Of a stretch of DNA of 64,000 bases, positions 16,191 to 25,364 are shown piece by piece. A model generated the notes under the pieces. The model saw only the letters and a list, made by a program, of their open reading frames with translations, did no database searches and was not told the origin of the DNA. The first letter of the stretch is position 1. Each line of letters begins with the position of its first letter. Origin of the DNA: Thomasclavelia spiroformis (GTDB lineage Bacteria > Bacillota_I > Bacilli_A > Erysipelotrichales > Coprobacillaceae); contig JACJKV010000005.1 in the NCBI GenBank assembly GCA_016901755.1, positions 48,984-112,983 on the forward strand, read 5' to 3'. The translations under genes were made by a program, and so were the position numbers.

Positions 16191-16959
16191 ATTGAATGTA
16201 ACCTAACTTTTTGCAGGCCAGATATATTCCATCCTGATCAATAGGTGCTGTGATATATGAACTCATCTGTTTTAACTGTTCATTACCCTGTCCCATACAA
16301 ATTGAAAATGCTGCATGCTTAAACATTTCTACATCATTGAGAGAATCTCCAAAAGCGATATACTCATCAAAATGCCACAGTTTCATAAAATATGAAATAC
16401 CGGTTGCTTTAGAAATACCTTTGATCGTAATATCAGCGTAAGTAGATTCACCTGGCATGACATCCAGTTCTTCAATGACTTTAAATTCGTGATAATCATG
16501 ACCTAATGGGGCATAAGCGATCATAGCGCCAACTTCCTGTCCCTGATAGGTGGCCACCTGAGGGATTGGGTTATGAAAATAAGTACATGACTGAATAACA
16601 TTTTCATCAGGCGTTTCCGTAATGATTCGTGGATCGCATTTTAAAGCTAAGGGGATATGATGTTCTTTGGCGATAGCGATGGCTTTTTCTACGATTGAAA
16701 CTGGTAATATTTCTTTATGCAGGACATTAAGATTTTCATCGAGCAGAGCCTGACCATTATTACAGACATAACCATCAAAGGGGAATATTTCGTAAATATG
16801 TGTTCCCATCAGTGAATGGATACTGCGACCAGTTGAAATCAGCAGGGTATGACCTTCCTGTTTAAGCTTTGTTAAAGCTTCAACAGTACTGGCTGGAACC
16901 TGATGATCAGAGTTAGTACGCAAAGTACCATCAATATCAAAACAAATCAGTTTTTTCAT
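16189..16959 (-). CDS. Cof-type HAD-superfamily phosphatase
   Basis: A 256-residue HAD hydrolase with motif I CFDIDGTLRTN, motif II LISTGRS, motif III lysine in GISKATGI and motif IV AFGDSLNDVEMF. Last gene of a minus-strand operon with a beta-propeller lactonase and an AIM24 protein; its ATG overlaps the stop of the AIM24 gene by 4 bases. Substrate unknown; linkage to a lactonase hints at sugar-phosphate metabolism, but only weakly. A paralogue is at 4244-5026. Confidence 0.9.
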   Translation of the reverse strand: MKKLICFDIDGTLRTNSDHQVPASTVEALTKLKQEGHTLLISTGRSIHSLMGTHIYEIFPFDGYVCNNGQALLDENLNVLHKEILPVSIVEKAIAIAKEHHIPLALKCDPRIITETPDENVIQSCTYFHNPIPQVATYQGQEVGAMIAYAPLGHDYHEFKVIEELDVMPGESTYADITIKGISKATGISYFMKLWHFDEYIAFGDSLNDVEMFKHAAFSICMGQGNEQLKQMSSYITAPIDQDGIYLACKKLGYIQ

Positions 16960-17612
16960 GAGGCATTCCTCCTTAATAAAGAGAGTAAAGTGTTATTGAC
17001 AGAAAAAGGGATAGCTTGAATTATTACACGACCAGGGCCTGTAATCAGGATATTTTTATTCGTCTGGTCTAATATTGATTTATTTTTCAATTTTAACATG
17101 GATCGTATTTTCATTTTGCATGTCGTCTCCATCATTAAAAGATCAGTGCTATTGATGAGTAGCTGCTGGCCCGGAAGTAAATCATACTCTACGATCTGGC
17201 CGTGAATTTTTATAAAACACATTCCCTGTCCTGATATCCTGTTTAAATCGGGAAGAGAAATACTGTTTATTAAGTTATTCTGTAAAGAAGAAAGCATAAT
17301 ACTGTCTTCGCTGGCTACAAACACAGAACGAGGAATAATGAATGTTTGACCAGAAACGACAGATACTGGCAAAATATTTCCCGGGAAACCTACGGTAAAG
17401 GCAATATTTCCATCCTGTAAGGCAGCAGAGATTTTTCTGTCTGCGTTTTTTTTGTTAAAAAGCGAGGTGAAGATGCTGCTGGGGTCATAGGTTTTGGTTT
17501 TAATACAGGCATCATTCCAGGCAATTGCATCATTGCCAGATATCATTTTTTCACCTTGTTTTAAATGACAGATGACAACCGAACAGTTGTCATCTTTTAT
17601 TTCATATTTCAT
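16956..17612 (-). CDS. AIM24-family (TIGR00266) protein
   Basis: A 218-residue protein of the AIM24/DUF124 family, all-beta proteins of unknown role. Recognisable family features: MKYEIKDDNCSVVICHLKQGE at the start, GQGMCFIKIHGQIVEYDLLPGQQLLINSTDLL in the middle and ILITGPGRVIIQAIPF near the end. It is rather divergent: the usual glycine-rich loops are shortened or replaced (for example INSISLPDLNRISG). Ninth base after the lactonase stop region; 4-base overlap with the HAD gene, so it is translationally coupled within the operon. Confidence 0.75.
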   Translation of the reverse strand: MKYEIKDDNCSVVICHLKQGEKMISGNDAIAWNDACIKTKTYDPSSIFTSLFNKKNADRKISAALQDGNIAFTVGFPGNILPVSVVSGQTFIIPRSVFVASEDSIMLSSLQNNLINSISLPDLNRISGQGMCFIKIHGQIVEYDLLPGQQLLINSTDLLMMETTCKMKIRSMLKLKNKSILDQTNKNILITGPGRVIIQAIPFSVNNTLLSLLRRNAS

Positions 17613-17621
17613 AAAAGCTCC

Positions 17622-18647
17622 TTAATAAGCGACACAGACTGGCTGTGGGATTTCCAGTTTTTCATTGGCTGGTTTCAGTTCTTCGTTTTCTTCATCGAAT
17701 GTATATAGTTCCATGACATTATCTTCCTGACAGCCAACAATGACATAGCGATCATTGATAATATTAAAATCTCTTGGGCCTTTGCCAGTATGTACCATAT
17801 ACAATAATGATATTTTTCCAGTTATCTGGTTGACACGATATAAAACGATACTGTCATGACCACGGTTGGAAACCATCAGATGTTTACCTGAACTGGTCAT
17901 TCTAATAGCAGCAGCACTGGAGAAATCATGGAAATGGCGTGGGACACAGTTAATTCCCTGAATCAGAGTATAATGTCCCTGGTCATAGCAGTAAACCATG
18001 ATTGAATTAGCTATTTCATTAACAACATAGCTAAAACGACCGTCTTTTGAAAAAATCATATGGCGTGGACCACTGCCAGGAATCATCAGTAAATTAAGCT
18101 GTGGCTGTTCTACCAGAACCCCTTGACTGTATTCATACATGACAACTTTATCTGCTCCCAGATCTACACTATAGAGATATTTCTGATCAGGAGTAATACC
18201 AACATAATGGGCATGAGGGCCAGTTTGTCTTTTTAACAGATCGATTCCCAGACCACGATGATGGACAGTACCAATTTTCTGCTGTATTTTATTATCTTTC
18301 AAAGAAAAAATAGCTGTCGCTCCTACATGATAATTGGCGGTAAAGAGAAAACGATTGTCCTGACTGAGACATAAATGAGTATAAGAGCGACCTAGTGAAT
18401 CGAAGCGAGAGTATTCAATCAGATCATGATCTTTCATGATATAATTAGCTACTCCTCCTCCGGTACCTTTTTGTGCATCTTTAAATGCAGCATATAATAA
18501 ATGATCTTTAGTAATGATATAAGAAGGATAATCTATGGTCTCAACCTGTTTGACCAAAGACATTTTTTGGCTGTCTTCATCAAGCTGACAGATGTAAATT
18601 CCTTTAAGATCACCTTTTCCATAACTGGATACATAAAAATTAATCAT
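17622..18647 (-). CDS. Lactonase family beta-propeller protein (6-phosphogluconolactonase type)
   Basis: A 341-residue seven-bladed propeller of the YbhE/Pgl lactonase family, which hydrolyses 6-phosphogluconolactone or related sugar lactones in the cytoplasm. Visible signatures: YVSSYGKGDLKGIYICQLDE at the N-terminus, TGPHAHYVGITPDQKYLYSVDLGADKV, GSGPRHMIFSKDGRFSYVVNE and TGKGPRDFNIINDRYVIVGCQEDN. First gene of a three-gene minus-strand operon (lactonase, AIM24, HAD). Whether it serves the pentose phosphate pathway cannot be settled from sequence. Confidence 0.85.
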   Translation of the reverse strand: MINFYVSSYGKGDLKGIYICQLDEDSQKMSLVKQVETIDYPSYIITKDHLLYAAFKDAQKGTGGGVANYIMKDHDLIEYSRFDSLGRSYTHLCLSQDNRFLFTANYHVGATAIFSLKDNKIQQKIGTVHHRGLGIDLLKRQTGPHAHYVGITPDQKYLYSVDLGADKVVMYEYSQGVLVEQPQLNLLMIPGSGPRHMIFSKDGRFSYVVNEIANSIMVYCYDQGHYTLIQGINCVPRHFHDFSSAAAIRMTSSGKHLMVSNRGHDSIVLYRVNQITGKISLLYMVHTGKGPRDFNIINDRYVIVGCQEDNVMELYTFDEENEELKPANEKLEIPQPVCVAY

Positions 18648-18710
18648 CTAATCCCTCCTCGTTATTGTTATTGTATCATAAAAACAAAATAAAACGGAAA
18701 AAAAACAGTG

Positions 18711-18738
18711 AAAATAAAAGGGAAGATCAACTCTTCCC
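18711..18738 (-). terminator. Terminator of nagA
   Basis: Minus-strand hairpin GGGAAGAG / TCTTCCC with a downstream U-rich run. Confidence 0.85.
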
Positions 18739-18747
18739 GGAATGCTA

Positions 18748-19887
18748 TTATTTTTGTCCAATTCCTTTACAGTATGTCTGAATGACATCATAGTTCTGAT
18801 CTAAAACAACCAGATCGGCATCATAGCCAGTACAGATGTAACCTTTATGATCATCGATGTGTAAACATCTGGCAGGATTGCTGGTGCAGGCGTTAATGGC
18901 GTAGTTGACAGGAACTAAGGCATCTTCAATTAAGATTTTTAAACCTTTATTAAGATTTAAGGTTGATCCAGCCAGATTTCCGGCTTCTACCAGGTGGGCA
19001 CTGCCATCTGGGTAAATAACAACTTCCTGACCACCAAAATCAAACTTGCTTCCTGCGGGATATCCTTTGCACATTAAAGCGTCACTGACCATAATACTGT
19101 AATCAGGTCCTTTTGACATAAAGTAATTGTTTAAAGCGGCTAAAGTAGAGTGATTACCATCACAGATGATTTCTCCATACATATTTCTGATACGAAGTGC
19201 ACCACCCACTAAACCATTGGCACGGTGATTAAATGGTGTCATAGCGTTATAGACATGAGTCATGCTGCGGGCTCCATTAGCGAAAGCCATCACTGCCTGC
19301 TGATAAGTAGCGTTAGAATGTCCAATGCTGACAACGACTCCATTTTGACTGCAGTATTTTGTCATCGCAAAATCATCATCGTTTTCTACAGCCATAGAAA
19401 TATATTTGATCAGACCATGTGCTGCTTCCTGATATCTTTTAAACTGTTCGATATCAGGCTTAATACAGTATTCTTCAGGCTGAGCACCTTTATGTGCTTT
19501 ATTTAAGTAAGGTCCTTCAAAATGAACTCCCAGAATTTCTGCTCCTTCATAACCGCTTTCTACGACATTAGCGACGTTTTGCAGGGCTTTGGTAAGAACT
19601 TCTTCACTTTGAGTCAGGGTGGTTGCTAAAAAGGCGGTTACACCTTCATCAGGAATGCCTTTGGCCCATTTTCTTAAGCCTTCAGGTTCACCATGATTGG
19701 TATCAAAACCATAGGCTCCATGACAGTGAATATCAATAAAACCAGGCAGGATCCTGTTTTCTCCATAATCTTTGTTAACTTCTTTTTCATTATAATTATA
19801 AATGTTTACGATTTTTCCATCTTTGATTTCTAGCTGTGCAGCTACAAACTGATCAGCGATCCAGATTTTTTTACTTTGTATAATCAT
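18748..19887 (-). CDS. nagA: N-acetylglucosamine-6-phosphate deacetylase
   Basis: A 379-residue amidohydrolase that deacetylates GlcNAc-6-phosphate, feeding NagB and wall recycling. Metal-binding His54/His56 in IDIHCHGAYGFD, the glutamate in GVHFEGPYLN, the histidine of VSIGHSNATYQQA, THVYNAM and the catalytic Asp in MVSDALMCKG are all present; the C-terminus shows CTSNPAR. Monocistronic, divergent from the Lrp gene, with its own promoter. nagB is not in this window. Confidence 0.95.
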   Translation of the reverse strand: MIIQSKKIWIADQFVAAQLEIKDGKIVNIYNYNEKEVNKDYGENRILPGFIDIHCHGAYGFDTNHGEPEGLRKWAKGIPDEGVTAFLATTLTQSEEVLTKALQNVANVVESGYEGAEILGVHFEGPYLNKAHKGAQPEEYCIKPDIEQFKRYQEAAHGLIKYISMAVENDDDFAMTKYCSQNGVVVSIGHSNATYQQAVMAFANGARSMTHVYNAMTPFNHRANGLVGGALRIRNMYGEIICDGNHSTLAALNNYFMSKGPDYSIMVSDALMCKGYPAGSKFDFGGQEVVIYPDGSAHLVEAGNLAGSTLNLNKGLKILIEDALVPVNYAINACTSNPARCLHIDDHKGYICTGYDADLVVLDQNYDVIQTYCKGIGQK

Positions 19888-19905
19888 ATTTATCCCTCCA
19901 TTTAT

Positions 19906-19934
19906 ATTATAAACAAATAAACATATCTAGACAA
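19906..19934 (-). promoter_or_regulatory. nagA promoter
   Basis: Minus strand -35 TTGTCT (19929-19934), 17-base spacer, perfect -10 TATAAT (19906-19911). Confidence 0.78.
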
Positions 19935-19963
19935 GGAATAGCGCCTGCTTTTTCATATTAACA

Positions 19964-19992
19964 TTTACCTTGTCATCTTTTTGGTATATAAT
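19964..19992 (+). promoter_or_regulatory. Promoter of the Lrp-aminotransferase operon
   Basis: -35 TTTACC (19964-19969), 17-base spacer, perfect -10 TATAAT (19987-19992). Confidence 0.7.
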
Positions 19993-20023
19993 GAAAACAA
20001 TAATAAAATAAGGAGGAATCGGG

Positions 20024-20515
20024 ATGAATGAAAATTTGCTATTGTCATTGATTAGAAATAACGCGAAAATGGAAGTGACAGATTTAGCGGCCGCCTTAAA
20101 TGAAACGGAAGAAAATGTTGAAAAAACAATTCATGATCTGGAAGAAAATAAAACCATTTGTGGATATCATACGATTATCAATTGGGATAAAACGAATAAC
20201 GATATCTGTACAGCTTTGATTCAGGTCAATGCCAAGCCAGAAAGAGAATATGGCTATGATCGCATTGCTAAAAAAATATATAACTTTCCAGAAGTGGATA
20301 CGATGTATCTGCTGGCTGGTAATTATGAATTCATGCTTATTGTCAAAGGGAAGACAATGGTTGAAGTTGCCAGATTTGTCAACAGCAAACTGGCATGTTT
20401 AGAAGGGGTTGAAGGAACCGTAACATTATATGTATTAAAACAATACAAAAATATGGGGGTTGTATTGGATGATGATAATGACACAGCTGCAGAAAGATTA
20501 CTGGTTACACCATAA
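20024..20515 (+). CDS. Lrp/AsnC-family transcriptional regulator
   Basis: A 163-residue feast/famine regulator. Residues 1-60 form a winged HTH (LLLSLIRNNAKMEVTDLAAALNETEENVEKTIHDLEENKTICGYHTIINWDK) and residues 65-150 an RAM ligand-binding domain (ALIQVNAKPEREYGYDRIAKKI, MLIVKGKTMVEVARFVNSKLA). It overlaps the aminotransferase start by one base (TAATG), so the pair is translationally coupled and the regulator probably senses an amino acid related to that enzyme. Start ATG after AAGGAGG. Confidence 0.92.
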   Translation: MNENLLLSLIRNNAKMEVTDLAAALNETEENVEKTIHDLEENKTICGYHTIINWDKTNNDICTALIQVNAKPEREYGYDRIAKKIYNFPEVDTMYLLAGNYEFMLIVKGKTMVEVARFVNSKLACLEGVEGTVTLYVLKQYKNMGVVLDDDNDTAAERLLVTP

Positions 20516-21684
20516 TGGATTTTTCACAAATTATTAATCCTGTTGTTAGAGATTTACCACCCAGTGGAATCAGAAAGTTCTTTGATCTGGCTAACCAGAT
20601 GGAAGGAGTTATTTCATTAGGAGTTGGTGAACCGGATTTTGCTACCCCATGGTCGATTAGAGAAGCAGCTATTTATTCGATTGAAAAAGGGAAAACCTTC
20701 TATACAGCTAATCAGGGATTATTAGAATTAAGAAAAGAAATATGTCGTTATCAGAAAAGAAAGTTTGGTTTAGATTATACTCCAGAACAATGTATCGTCA
20801 CAGTGGGTGGATCTGAAGCTATAGATCTGGCTTTAAGAACTGTTATTTCCCCTGGTGATGAAGTTATTCTTTTACAGCCAAGCTATGTTGCCTATACTCC
20901 AGGAGTCAAGCTGGCTGGAGGAGTCGAAAAAAATATTATATTAACAGAAGAAAACGAGTTTAAGCTGACACCTGAACTGCTGAAAGCAGCTATTACGGAT
21001 AAAACGAAAGCTATTTTGCTTAATTATCCTAGCAATCCTACAGGTGGAGTCATGACTTATGAAGACTATGAAAAGCTTGTACCTATTATCAAGGAAGCAG
21101 GGCTGATCGTTATTACTGATGAAATATATGCTGAACTGTCTTATGAAACTAAATTCTGCTCAATCGCTGTTTTTGATGAAATCAAAGATCAGGTATTACT
21201 GGTCAGTGGTTATTCTAAAGCTTATGCGATGACTGGATGGCGTTTAGGATATGTCTTAGGGAATCGCTATCTTATCAGCATGTTAAATAAGATTCACCAG
21301 TATGTTATTATGTCTGCACCAACGGTAGCACAGTATGGAGCGATTGATGCGATGCGTCATTGTGATGATGAGATAGAAAGAATGCGCCAGTCTTATCTGA
21401 CGCGTAGAAATTTCGTAGTGAAGGCTTTTAATTCAATGGGACTGAAAACTTTTACACCTCAGGGAGCGTTTTATATTTTCCCATGTATTAAATCGACTGG
21501 TCTGACTTCAGAACAGTTCTGTGAAGAACTGCTGAAAGATCAGCTTGTTGCCTGTGTACCAGGCAGTGCTTTTGGTGAAGCTGGTGAAGGATATATTCGT
21601 GTTTCTTATGCCTACAGTATTGCTGAATTAAAGGCAGCAACCGAAAAAATCAGATTATTTTTAGAAAGAAAGGGTTATTTATAA
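20515..21684 (+). CDS. PLP-dependent class I/II aminotransferase
   Basis: A 389-residue fold-type I aminotransferase of the aspartate/aromatic (PatA-like) group. PLP-anchoring Lys235 lies in VSGYSKAYAMTGWRLGY; NYPSNPTGGVM, TDEIYAEL and the C-terminal GYIRVSYA arginine are all present. Translationally coupled to an Lrp-type regulator, an arrangement common in Firmicutes. The specific substrate pair is uncertain; a role in aspartate or aromatic amino acid transamination is likely. Confidence 0.93.
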   Translation: MDFSQIINPVVRDLPPSGIRKFFDLANQMEGVISLGVGEPDFATPWSIREAAIYSIEKGKTFYTANQGLLELRKEICRYQKRKFGLDYTPEQCIVTVGGSEAIDLALRTVISPGDEVILLQPSYVAYTPGVKLAGGVEKNIILTEENEFKLTPELLKAAITDKTKAILLNYPSNPTGGVMTYEDYEKLVPIIKEAGLIVITDEIYAELSYETKFCSIAVFDEIKDQVLLVSGYSKAYAMTGWRLGYVLGNRYLISMLNKIHQYVIMSAPTVAQYGAIDAMRHCDDEIERMRQSYLTRRNFVVKAFNSMGLKTFTPQGAFYIFPCIKSTGLTSEQFCEELLKDQLVACVPGSAFGEAGEGYIRVSYAYSIAELKAATEKIRLFLERKGYL

Positions 21685-21698
21685 TCCTTTTTTTATTT
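21666..21698 (+). terminator. Terminator overlapping the aminotransferase 3' end
   Basis: AAAGGGTTAT / ATAATCCTTT stem spanning the stop codon, then T7. Confidence 0.65.
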
Positions 21699-21789
21699 TA
21701 ACTTCTTTTTATTGGTGTTAAAATAGTATTATCAGCATCATCTTTTTTTGATTTTGCCTATAATAATGGTAACAAAGGAGATGGTGAAC

Positions 21790-22413
21790 ATGAAATTAAG
21801 AAATTATGAACAGGTGACAGATAAATCAATTGTTGAAGTCAAAAGATATTTATTGGATCATAGTCAAGGATGTTATCAGCAGGATATTTATGATATTATG
21901 AATGCCAGTATTGATATTGCGTCTTTAAAAAGAAAGCTTAATAAAAGAGATGATATTAAGCTGTGGCTGTTTTCACAAATTAAAAAACAGATAGATCAGT
22001 CTCAGGATTATGATGATATGGAATATCATCTGGTGATGATGAATCTGCTGATCAGTCAGTATTATCAGCCATTGCTGGAATATAAATATCGACTGTTTTA
22101 CTATATTCTTGATGGCAGTGAGCTGTCACTGGAAATCTATTGTCTGTTAAGACATCTGATTCATTTTCGTAGAACCAGAATGGAACAATTTATTAAAAGC
22201 ATTGCTGTTTACCGTCTGTTTGATGAAAAACAGTTTCATCATCTGGCCAGTGAAATTTATCTGCTGGAACAAAGATACAGACAGGCATACCAGCATTTGC
22301 CTTATGTTGCTTTTGATTCTTCGCTGCAGAGATTTGAACGCGCTTTATATAATTACTCGCCAATGCAATTTGAAAAGCTGTTTTTTACACAGCCTGCATT
22401 ATCATTTCGATAG
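21790..22413 (+). CDS. Unknown protein, all-helical, next to a WYL regulator
   Basis: A 207-residue product I do not recognise. It is predicted helical and rich in Tyr, Gln, Asp and His, with no signal peptide or membrane segment. Start ATG 21790 (MKLRNYEQVTDKSIVEVKRYLLDH), 9 bases after AAAGGAG; earlier in-frame ATGs overlap the ribosome site or the -10 region (TATAAT near 21760). It ends 9 bases before a WYL-domain regulator, so they are co-transcribed and may act together. Confidence 0.7.
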   Translation: MKLRNYEQVTDKSIVEVKRYLLDHSQGCYQQDIYDIMNASIDIASLKRKLNKRDDIKLWLFSQIKKQIDQSQDYDDMEYHLVMMNLLISQYYQPLLEYKYRLFYYILDGSELSLEIYCLLRHLIHFRRTRMEQFIKSIAVYRLFDEKQFHHLASEIYLLEQRYRQAYQHLPYVAFDSSLQRFERALYNYSPMQFEKLFFTQPALSFR

Positions 22414-22422
22414 GGGAATAAA

Positions 22423-23418
22423 ATGGATAAACTGTACTATATATTTTTAATTATCAAAGAAAGTTCTCAACCTATTCCAGCTAAGGATATCAAAATGATC
22501 CTGGAAGAGAAATATGACATTAAAGTTGATATAAAAACGATCTACGCACATATTGCTCATCTTAATGAACTGTTTTCGCTGTTCTGTTCAAAAAAACTGA
22601 TCAAAACCATTCGTCGTACCGGTTATTGTATTGAAGAAGAATTTTTTGATGATGGTCAGCTGCAATATTTGGCAGACAGTGTCGTTTTTAATCAGGATCT
22701 TACGAGTGAAGAAGTGGAGAATCTGGTAAAAAGCCTTCAAATGCTTAGTTCTGCCCGTCAGCTTGAAAGAATTCATTTACCGCAATATCGTCATCACCAG
22801 CAATATCCTTATCTTTTAAATCTGACAACGATCATTAAAGCGATTCATGATAAAAGCAATATTTATTTTAAATATGTCAGTTATGCGATTAAGGACAATA
22901 AACTTACAGAAGTTTATCGTCAACATGGTAACGCTCCTTTTAATAATGAATATTATATTGTCTCTCCATATAAGATCATTCAAAGAGATTCTAAGTATTA
23001 TTTGTTGGGACATTTTGACAAGCGTCCAGAACAGCTAAGTGTTTATCGTCTTGATCGTATGCGACTGGTTCGTAATCATAAAAGTGCTTTTGTTGATATT
23101 AGAGAACAGTATGATTTTGAAAGAGAACTGGATAATAATGTGAATATGTATATTTCAGGGTATCGTTCAACGCTAGAAATACGTTTTGATGAAACGGTCA
23201 TGAGAGAAGTAGTAGATCATTTTGGATTTGACTGTCAGGTCAAAAAAACGATCGATCATGATTATGTGATGGTAATAGATGATGTATTGATTTCTCAGGG
23301 GCTGATTGGCTGGCTGATGATGCTGCAGGATCATGTTAAGGTGATTCGACCTTTACAGCTTAAAGAAGAAATGTTAACGATAATTGAACGAATGAGACAA
23401 TTATATATAAAGTTATAG
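22423..23418 (+). CDS. WYL-domain transcriptional regulator
   Basis: A 331-residue regulator with an N-terminal DeoR-like HTH (residues 1-70, KDIKMILEEKYDIKVDIKTIYAHIAHLNELF) and a central WYL domain (about 130-225: TTIIKAIHDKSNIYFKYVSYAI, YYIVSPYKIIQRDSKYYLLGHFDKRPEQLSVYRLDRM), followed by a WCX-type C-terminal region (TLEIRFDETVMREVVDHFG). Such regulators bind a nucleic-acid-type or unknown ligand. Its target is likely local; it is co-transcribed with the unknown gene upstream. Confidence 0.88.
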   Translation: MDKLYYIFLIIKESSQPIPAKDIKMILEEKYDIKVDIKTIYAHIAHLNELFSLFCSKKLIKTIRRTGYCIEEEFFDDGQLQYLADSVVFNQDLTSEEVENLVKSLQMLSSARQLERIHLPQYRHHQQYPYLLNLTTIIKAIHDKSNIYFKYVSYAIKDNKLTEVYRQHGNAPFNNEYYIVSPYKIIQRDSKYYLLGHFDKRPEQLSVYRLDRMRLVRNHKSAFVDIREQYDFERELDNNVNMYISGYRSTLEIRFDETVMREVVDHFGFDCQVKKTIDHDYVMVIDDVLISQGLIGWLMMLQDHVKVIRPLQLKEEMLTIIERMRQLYIKL

Positions 23419-23457
23419 GGTATTTTATCTTAAGCAACAGGATAAAATACCTTTTTT
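23419..23457 (+). terminator. Terminator after the WYL regulator
   Basis: Perfect 11-bp stem GGTATTTTATC / GATAAAATACC (23419-23429 and 23441-23451) and T6. Confidence 0.9.
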
Positions 23458-23477
23458 GTTAAGAATGAAAGATTAGC

Positions 23478-23514
23478 TTAACAATTCTTTACATCTAATT
23501 AACATAATTTGAAC
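23478..23514 (+). promoter_or_regulatory. PhoP-box-like direct repeats before pstS
   Basis: Four six-base repeats at 10-11 base intervals: TTAACA (23478), TTTACA (23488), TTAACA (23499), TTGAAC (23509). This matches the B. subtilis PhoP box (TT(A/T/C)ACA repeats spaced 4-6 bases). A PhoP-type regulator is encoded in the same locus. Confidence 0.75.
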
Positions 23515-23592
23515 GATAGCTTGATTTTACTGTTTTTCATTTTCACTTATGATATGTGTGTCTTAGATGAAGGCAAAAGGAGAGAGAAAAAA

Positions 23593-24420
23593 ATGAAAAA
23601 GAAAATATTTGGTATTTTAATGGCATGCGTTTTATGTCTAGGTTTGACAGCGTGTGGCGGATCAGGAAGTGAAGAAGGAGCAATCAGTGGTAAAGTAAGT
23701 CTGAATGGATCAACTTCAATGGAAAAATTTGTTAATGCTTTATCAGAAGCAATTGTAGAAGAATATCCTGATTTAAAATTAGAAGCTCAGTTTACTGGAA
23801 CAAGTGCTGGTATTGAAGCTTTAACATCAGGAAGTGCTGATATTGGAAATGCATCAAGAGCATTATCTGATGAAGAAAAAGGAAAAGGTATCGTTGAAAA
23901 TATCGTTGCTATTGATGGAATCGCAACAATCACTAATAAAAGCAATAAAGTAACTGATATTACAACTGATGAATTGAAAAAAATCTATACTGGTGAAATT
24001 ACTAACTGGAAAGAATTAGGTGGAGATGATCAGGCAATCGTTGTTATCGGACGTGAATCTGGATCAGGAACAAGAAGTGCTTTTGAAGAATTATTAGAAG
24101 TAGAAGATCAATGTAAATATGCACAAGAATTAAATGAAACAGGTGCAGTTTTAGCAAAAGTAGCAGAAACTAAAGGTGCTATTGGTTATGTATCATTAGA
24201 TGTTATTGATGATTCAGTAACTTCAATGAAATTAAATGGTGTAGAAGCTTCAGAAGAAACTATTAAAGATGGTTCATATATGTTACAAAGACCATTCGTT
24301 ATGGCTACAAAAGGTGAAATCAGTGAACAAGATGAAAAAGTAAAAGCCGTATTCGAATTTATTGAAAGTGATGCTGGACAAGAAGTTATTAAAAAGGTTG
24401 GTTTAATTAGTCCTAAATAA
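23593..24420 (+). CDS. pstS: Phosphate ABC transporter substrate-binding lipoprotein
   Basis: A 275-residue lipoprotein capturing inorganic phosphate outside the membrane. A lipoprotein signal ends in the lipobox LTAC (Cys21). The phosphate-binding motifs are clear: NGSTSMEKFV, GTSAGIEAL, GSADIGNASR and IGRESGSGTRSAFEE. The start ATG 23593 (MKKKIFG) follows AAAGGAGAG; an earlier in-frame ATG would add 28 unlikely residues ahead of the signal. First gene of pstSCAB-phoU. Confidence 0.96.
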   Translation: MKKKIFGILMACVLCLGLTACGGSGSEEGAISGKVSLNGSTSMEKFVNALSEAIVEEYPDLKLEAQFTGTSAGIEALTSGSADIGNASRALSDEEKGKGIVENIVAIDGIATITNKSNKVTDITTDELKKIYTGEITNWKELGGDDQAIVVIGRESGSGTRSAFEELLEVEDQCKYAQELNETGAVLAKVAETKGAIGYVSLDVIDDSVTSMKLNGVEASEETIKDGSYMLQRPFVMATKGEISEQDEKVKAVFEFIESDAGQEVIKKVGLISPK

Positions 24421-24431
24421 GGTGTTCAATA

Positions 24432-25364
24432 ATGGAAAATAAGTATTTGTCGATCATTGCATCAAAGAAAACTAAATCCATGGTAGAAAATACAGCTGCG
24501 ATCATTTTTCGTAGCTGTGCTATTGTATCTATAGTTGCTGTTATATCAATTACAGGATATATGTTGATATCAGGAACACCAGCATTATTTAAAGAAGGCT
24601 TTATTGATATTTTATTTAAAACAACTTGGGCACCAACTGCTGCCGATCCACAATATGGGATTTTATTAATTATTTTAACGTCTATCGTTGGGGTTTTGTT
24701 AGCTATTATCATAGGTGTACCGATTGGTTTGTTAACGGCAGTCTATCTGGCAGAAATCGCACATGAAAAAGCAAGAAAAATTGTTAAATCAGCGATAGAA
24801 TTATTAGCGGGAATTCCTTCAGTTGTCTATGGGCTGTTAGGTATTTTAATCGTCAATCCTGTCATGTATCATCTGGAATTATGGATCTATGCAAATGATC
24901 CTAGTCATCAGTTTACAGGAGGAGCCAATCTGCTTTCAGCCATCTTGGTTTTAGCAATCATGATCTTACCAACACTGATCAATATTTCGGAAACGGCCCT
25001 GCAGTCAGTTCCAGATGATTTACGTAAAAGTTCTCTGGCTTTAGGTGCCAGTAAAATTCAGACTATTTTTAAAGTGGTTGTACCAGCCGCTAAAAATGGA
25101 ATTATGTCAGCAATCGTGTTAGGTGTAGGTCGTGCTATTGGTGAAGCTATGGCTATTTTATTGGTTGCTGGAAATTCGGTAAGTATGCCATTTCCATTCA
25201 ATTCAGTGAGATTTTTAACAACAGCAATTGTATCCGAAATGGGATACGCTAATGGAACCCATAGACAGGTATTATTTACGATTGGGTTAGTATTATTTGT
25301 TTTTATTATGATTATCAATCTTGTTTTAACTTTTATTATCAAGAAGGGAGATCAGGATGACTAA
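24432..25364 (+). CDS. pstC: Phosphate ABC transporter permease PstC
   Basis: A 310-residue inner-membrane permease with about six transmembrane helices and the ABC permease EAA loop (SSLALGASKIQTIFKVVVPAAKNGIMSAIVLGVGRAIGEAMAI). It also shows ELLAGIPSVVYGLLG, typical of Pst permeases. It starts 11 bases after pstS and overlaps pstA by 8 bases. Confidence 0.95.
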   Translation: MENKYLSIIASKKTKSMVENTAAIIFRSCAIVSIVAVISITGYMLISGTPALFKEGFIDILFKTTWAPTAADPQYGILLIILTSIVGVLLAIIIGVPIGLLTAVYLAEIAHEKARKIVKSAIELLAGIPSVVYGLLGILIVNPVMYHLELWIYANDPSHQFTGGANLLSAILVLAIMILPTLINISETALQSVPDDLRKSSLALGASKIQTIFKVVVPAAKNGIMSAIVLGVGRAIGEAMAILLVAGNSVSMPFPFNSVRFLTTAIVSEMGYANGTHRQVLFTIGLVLFVFIMIINLVLTFIIKKGDQDD

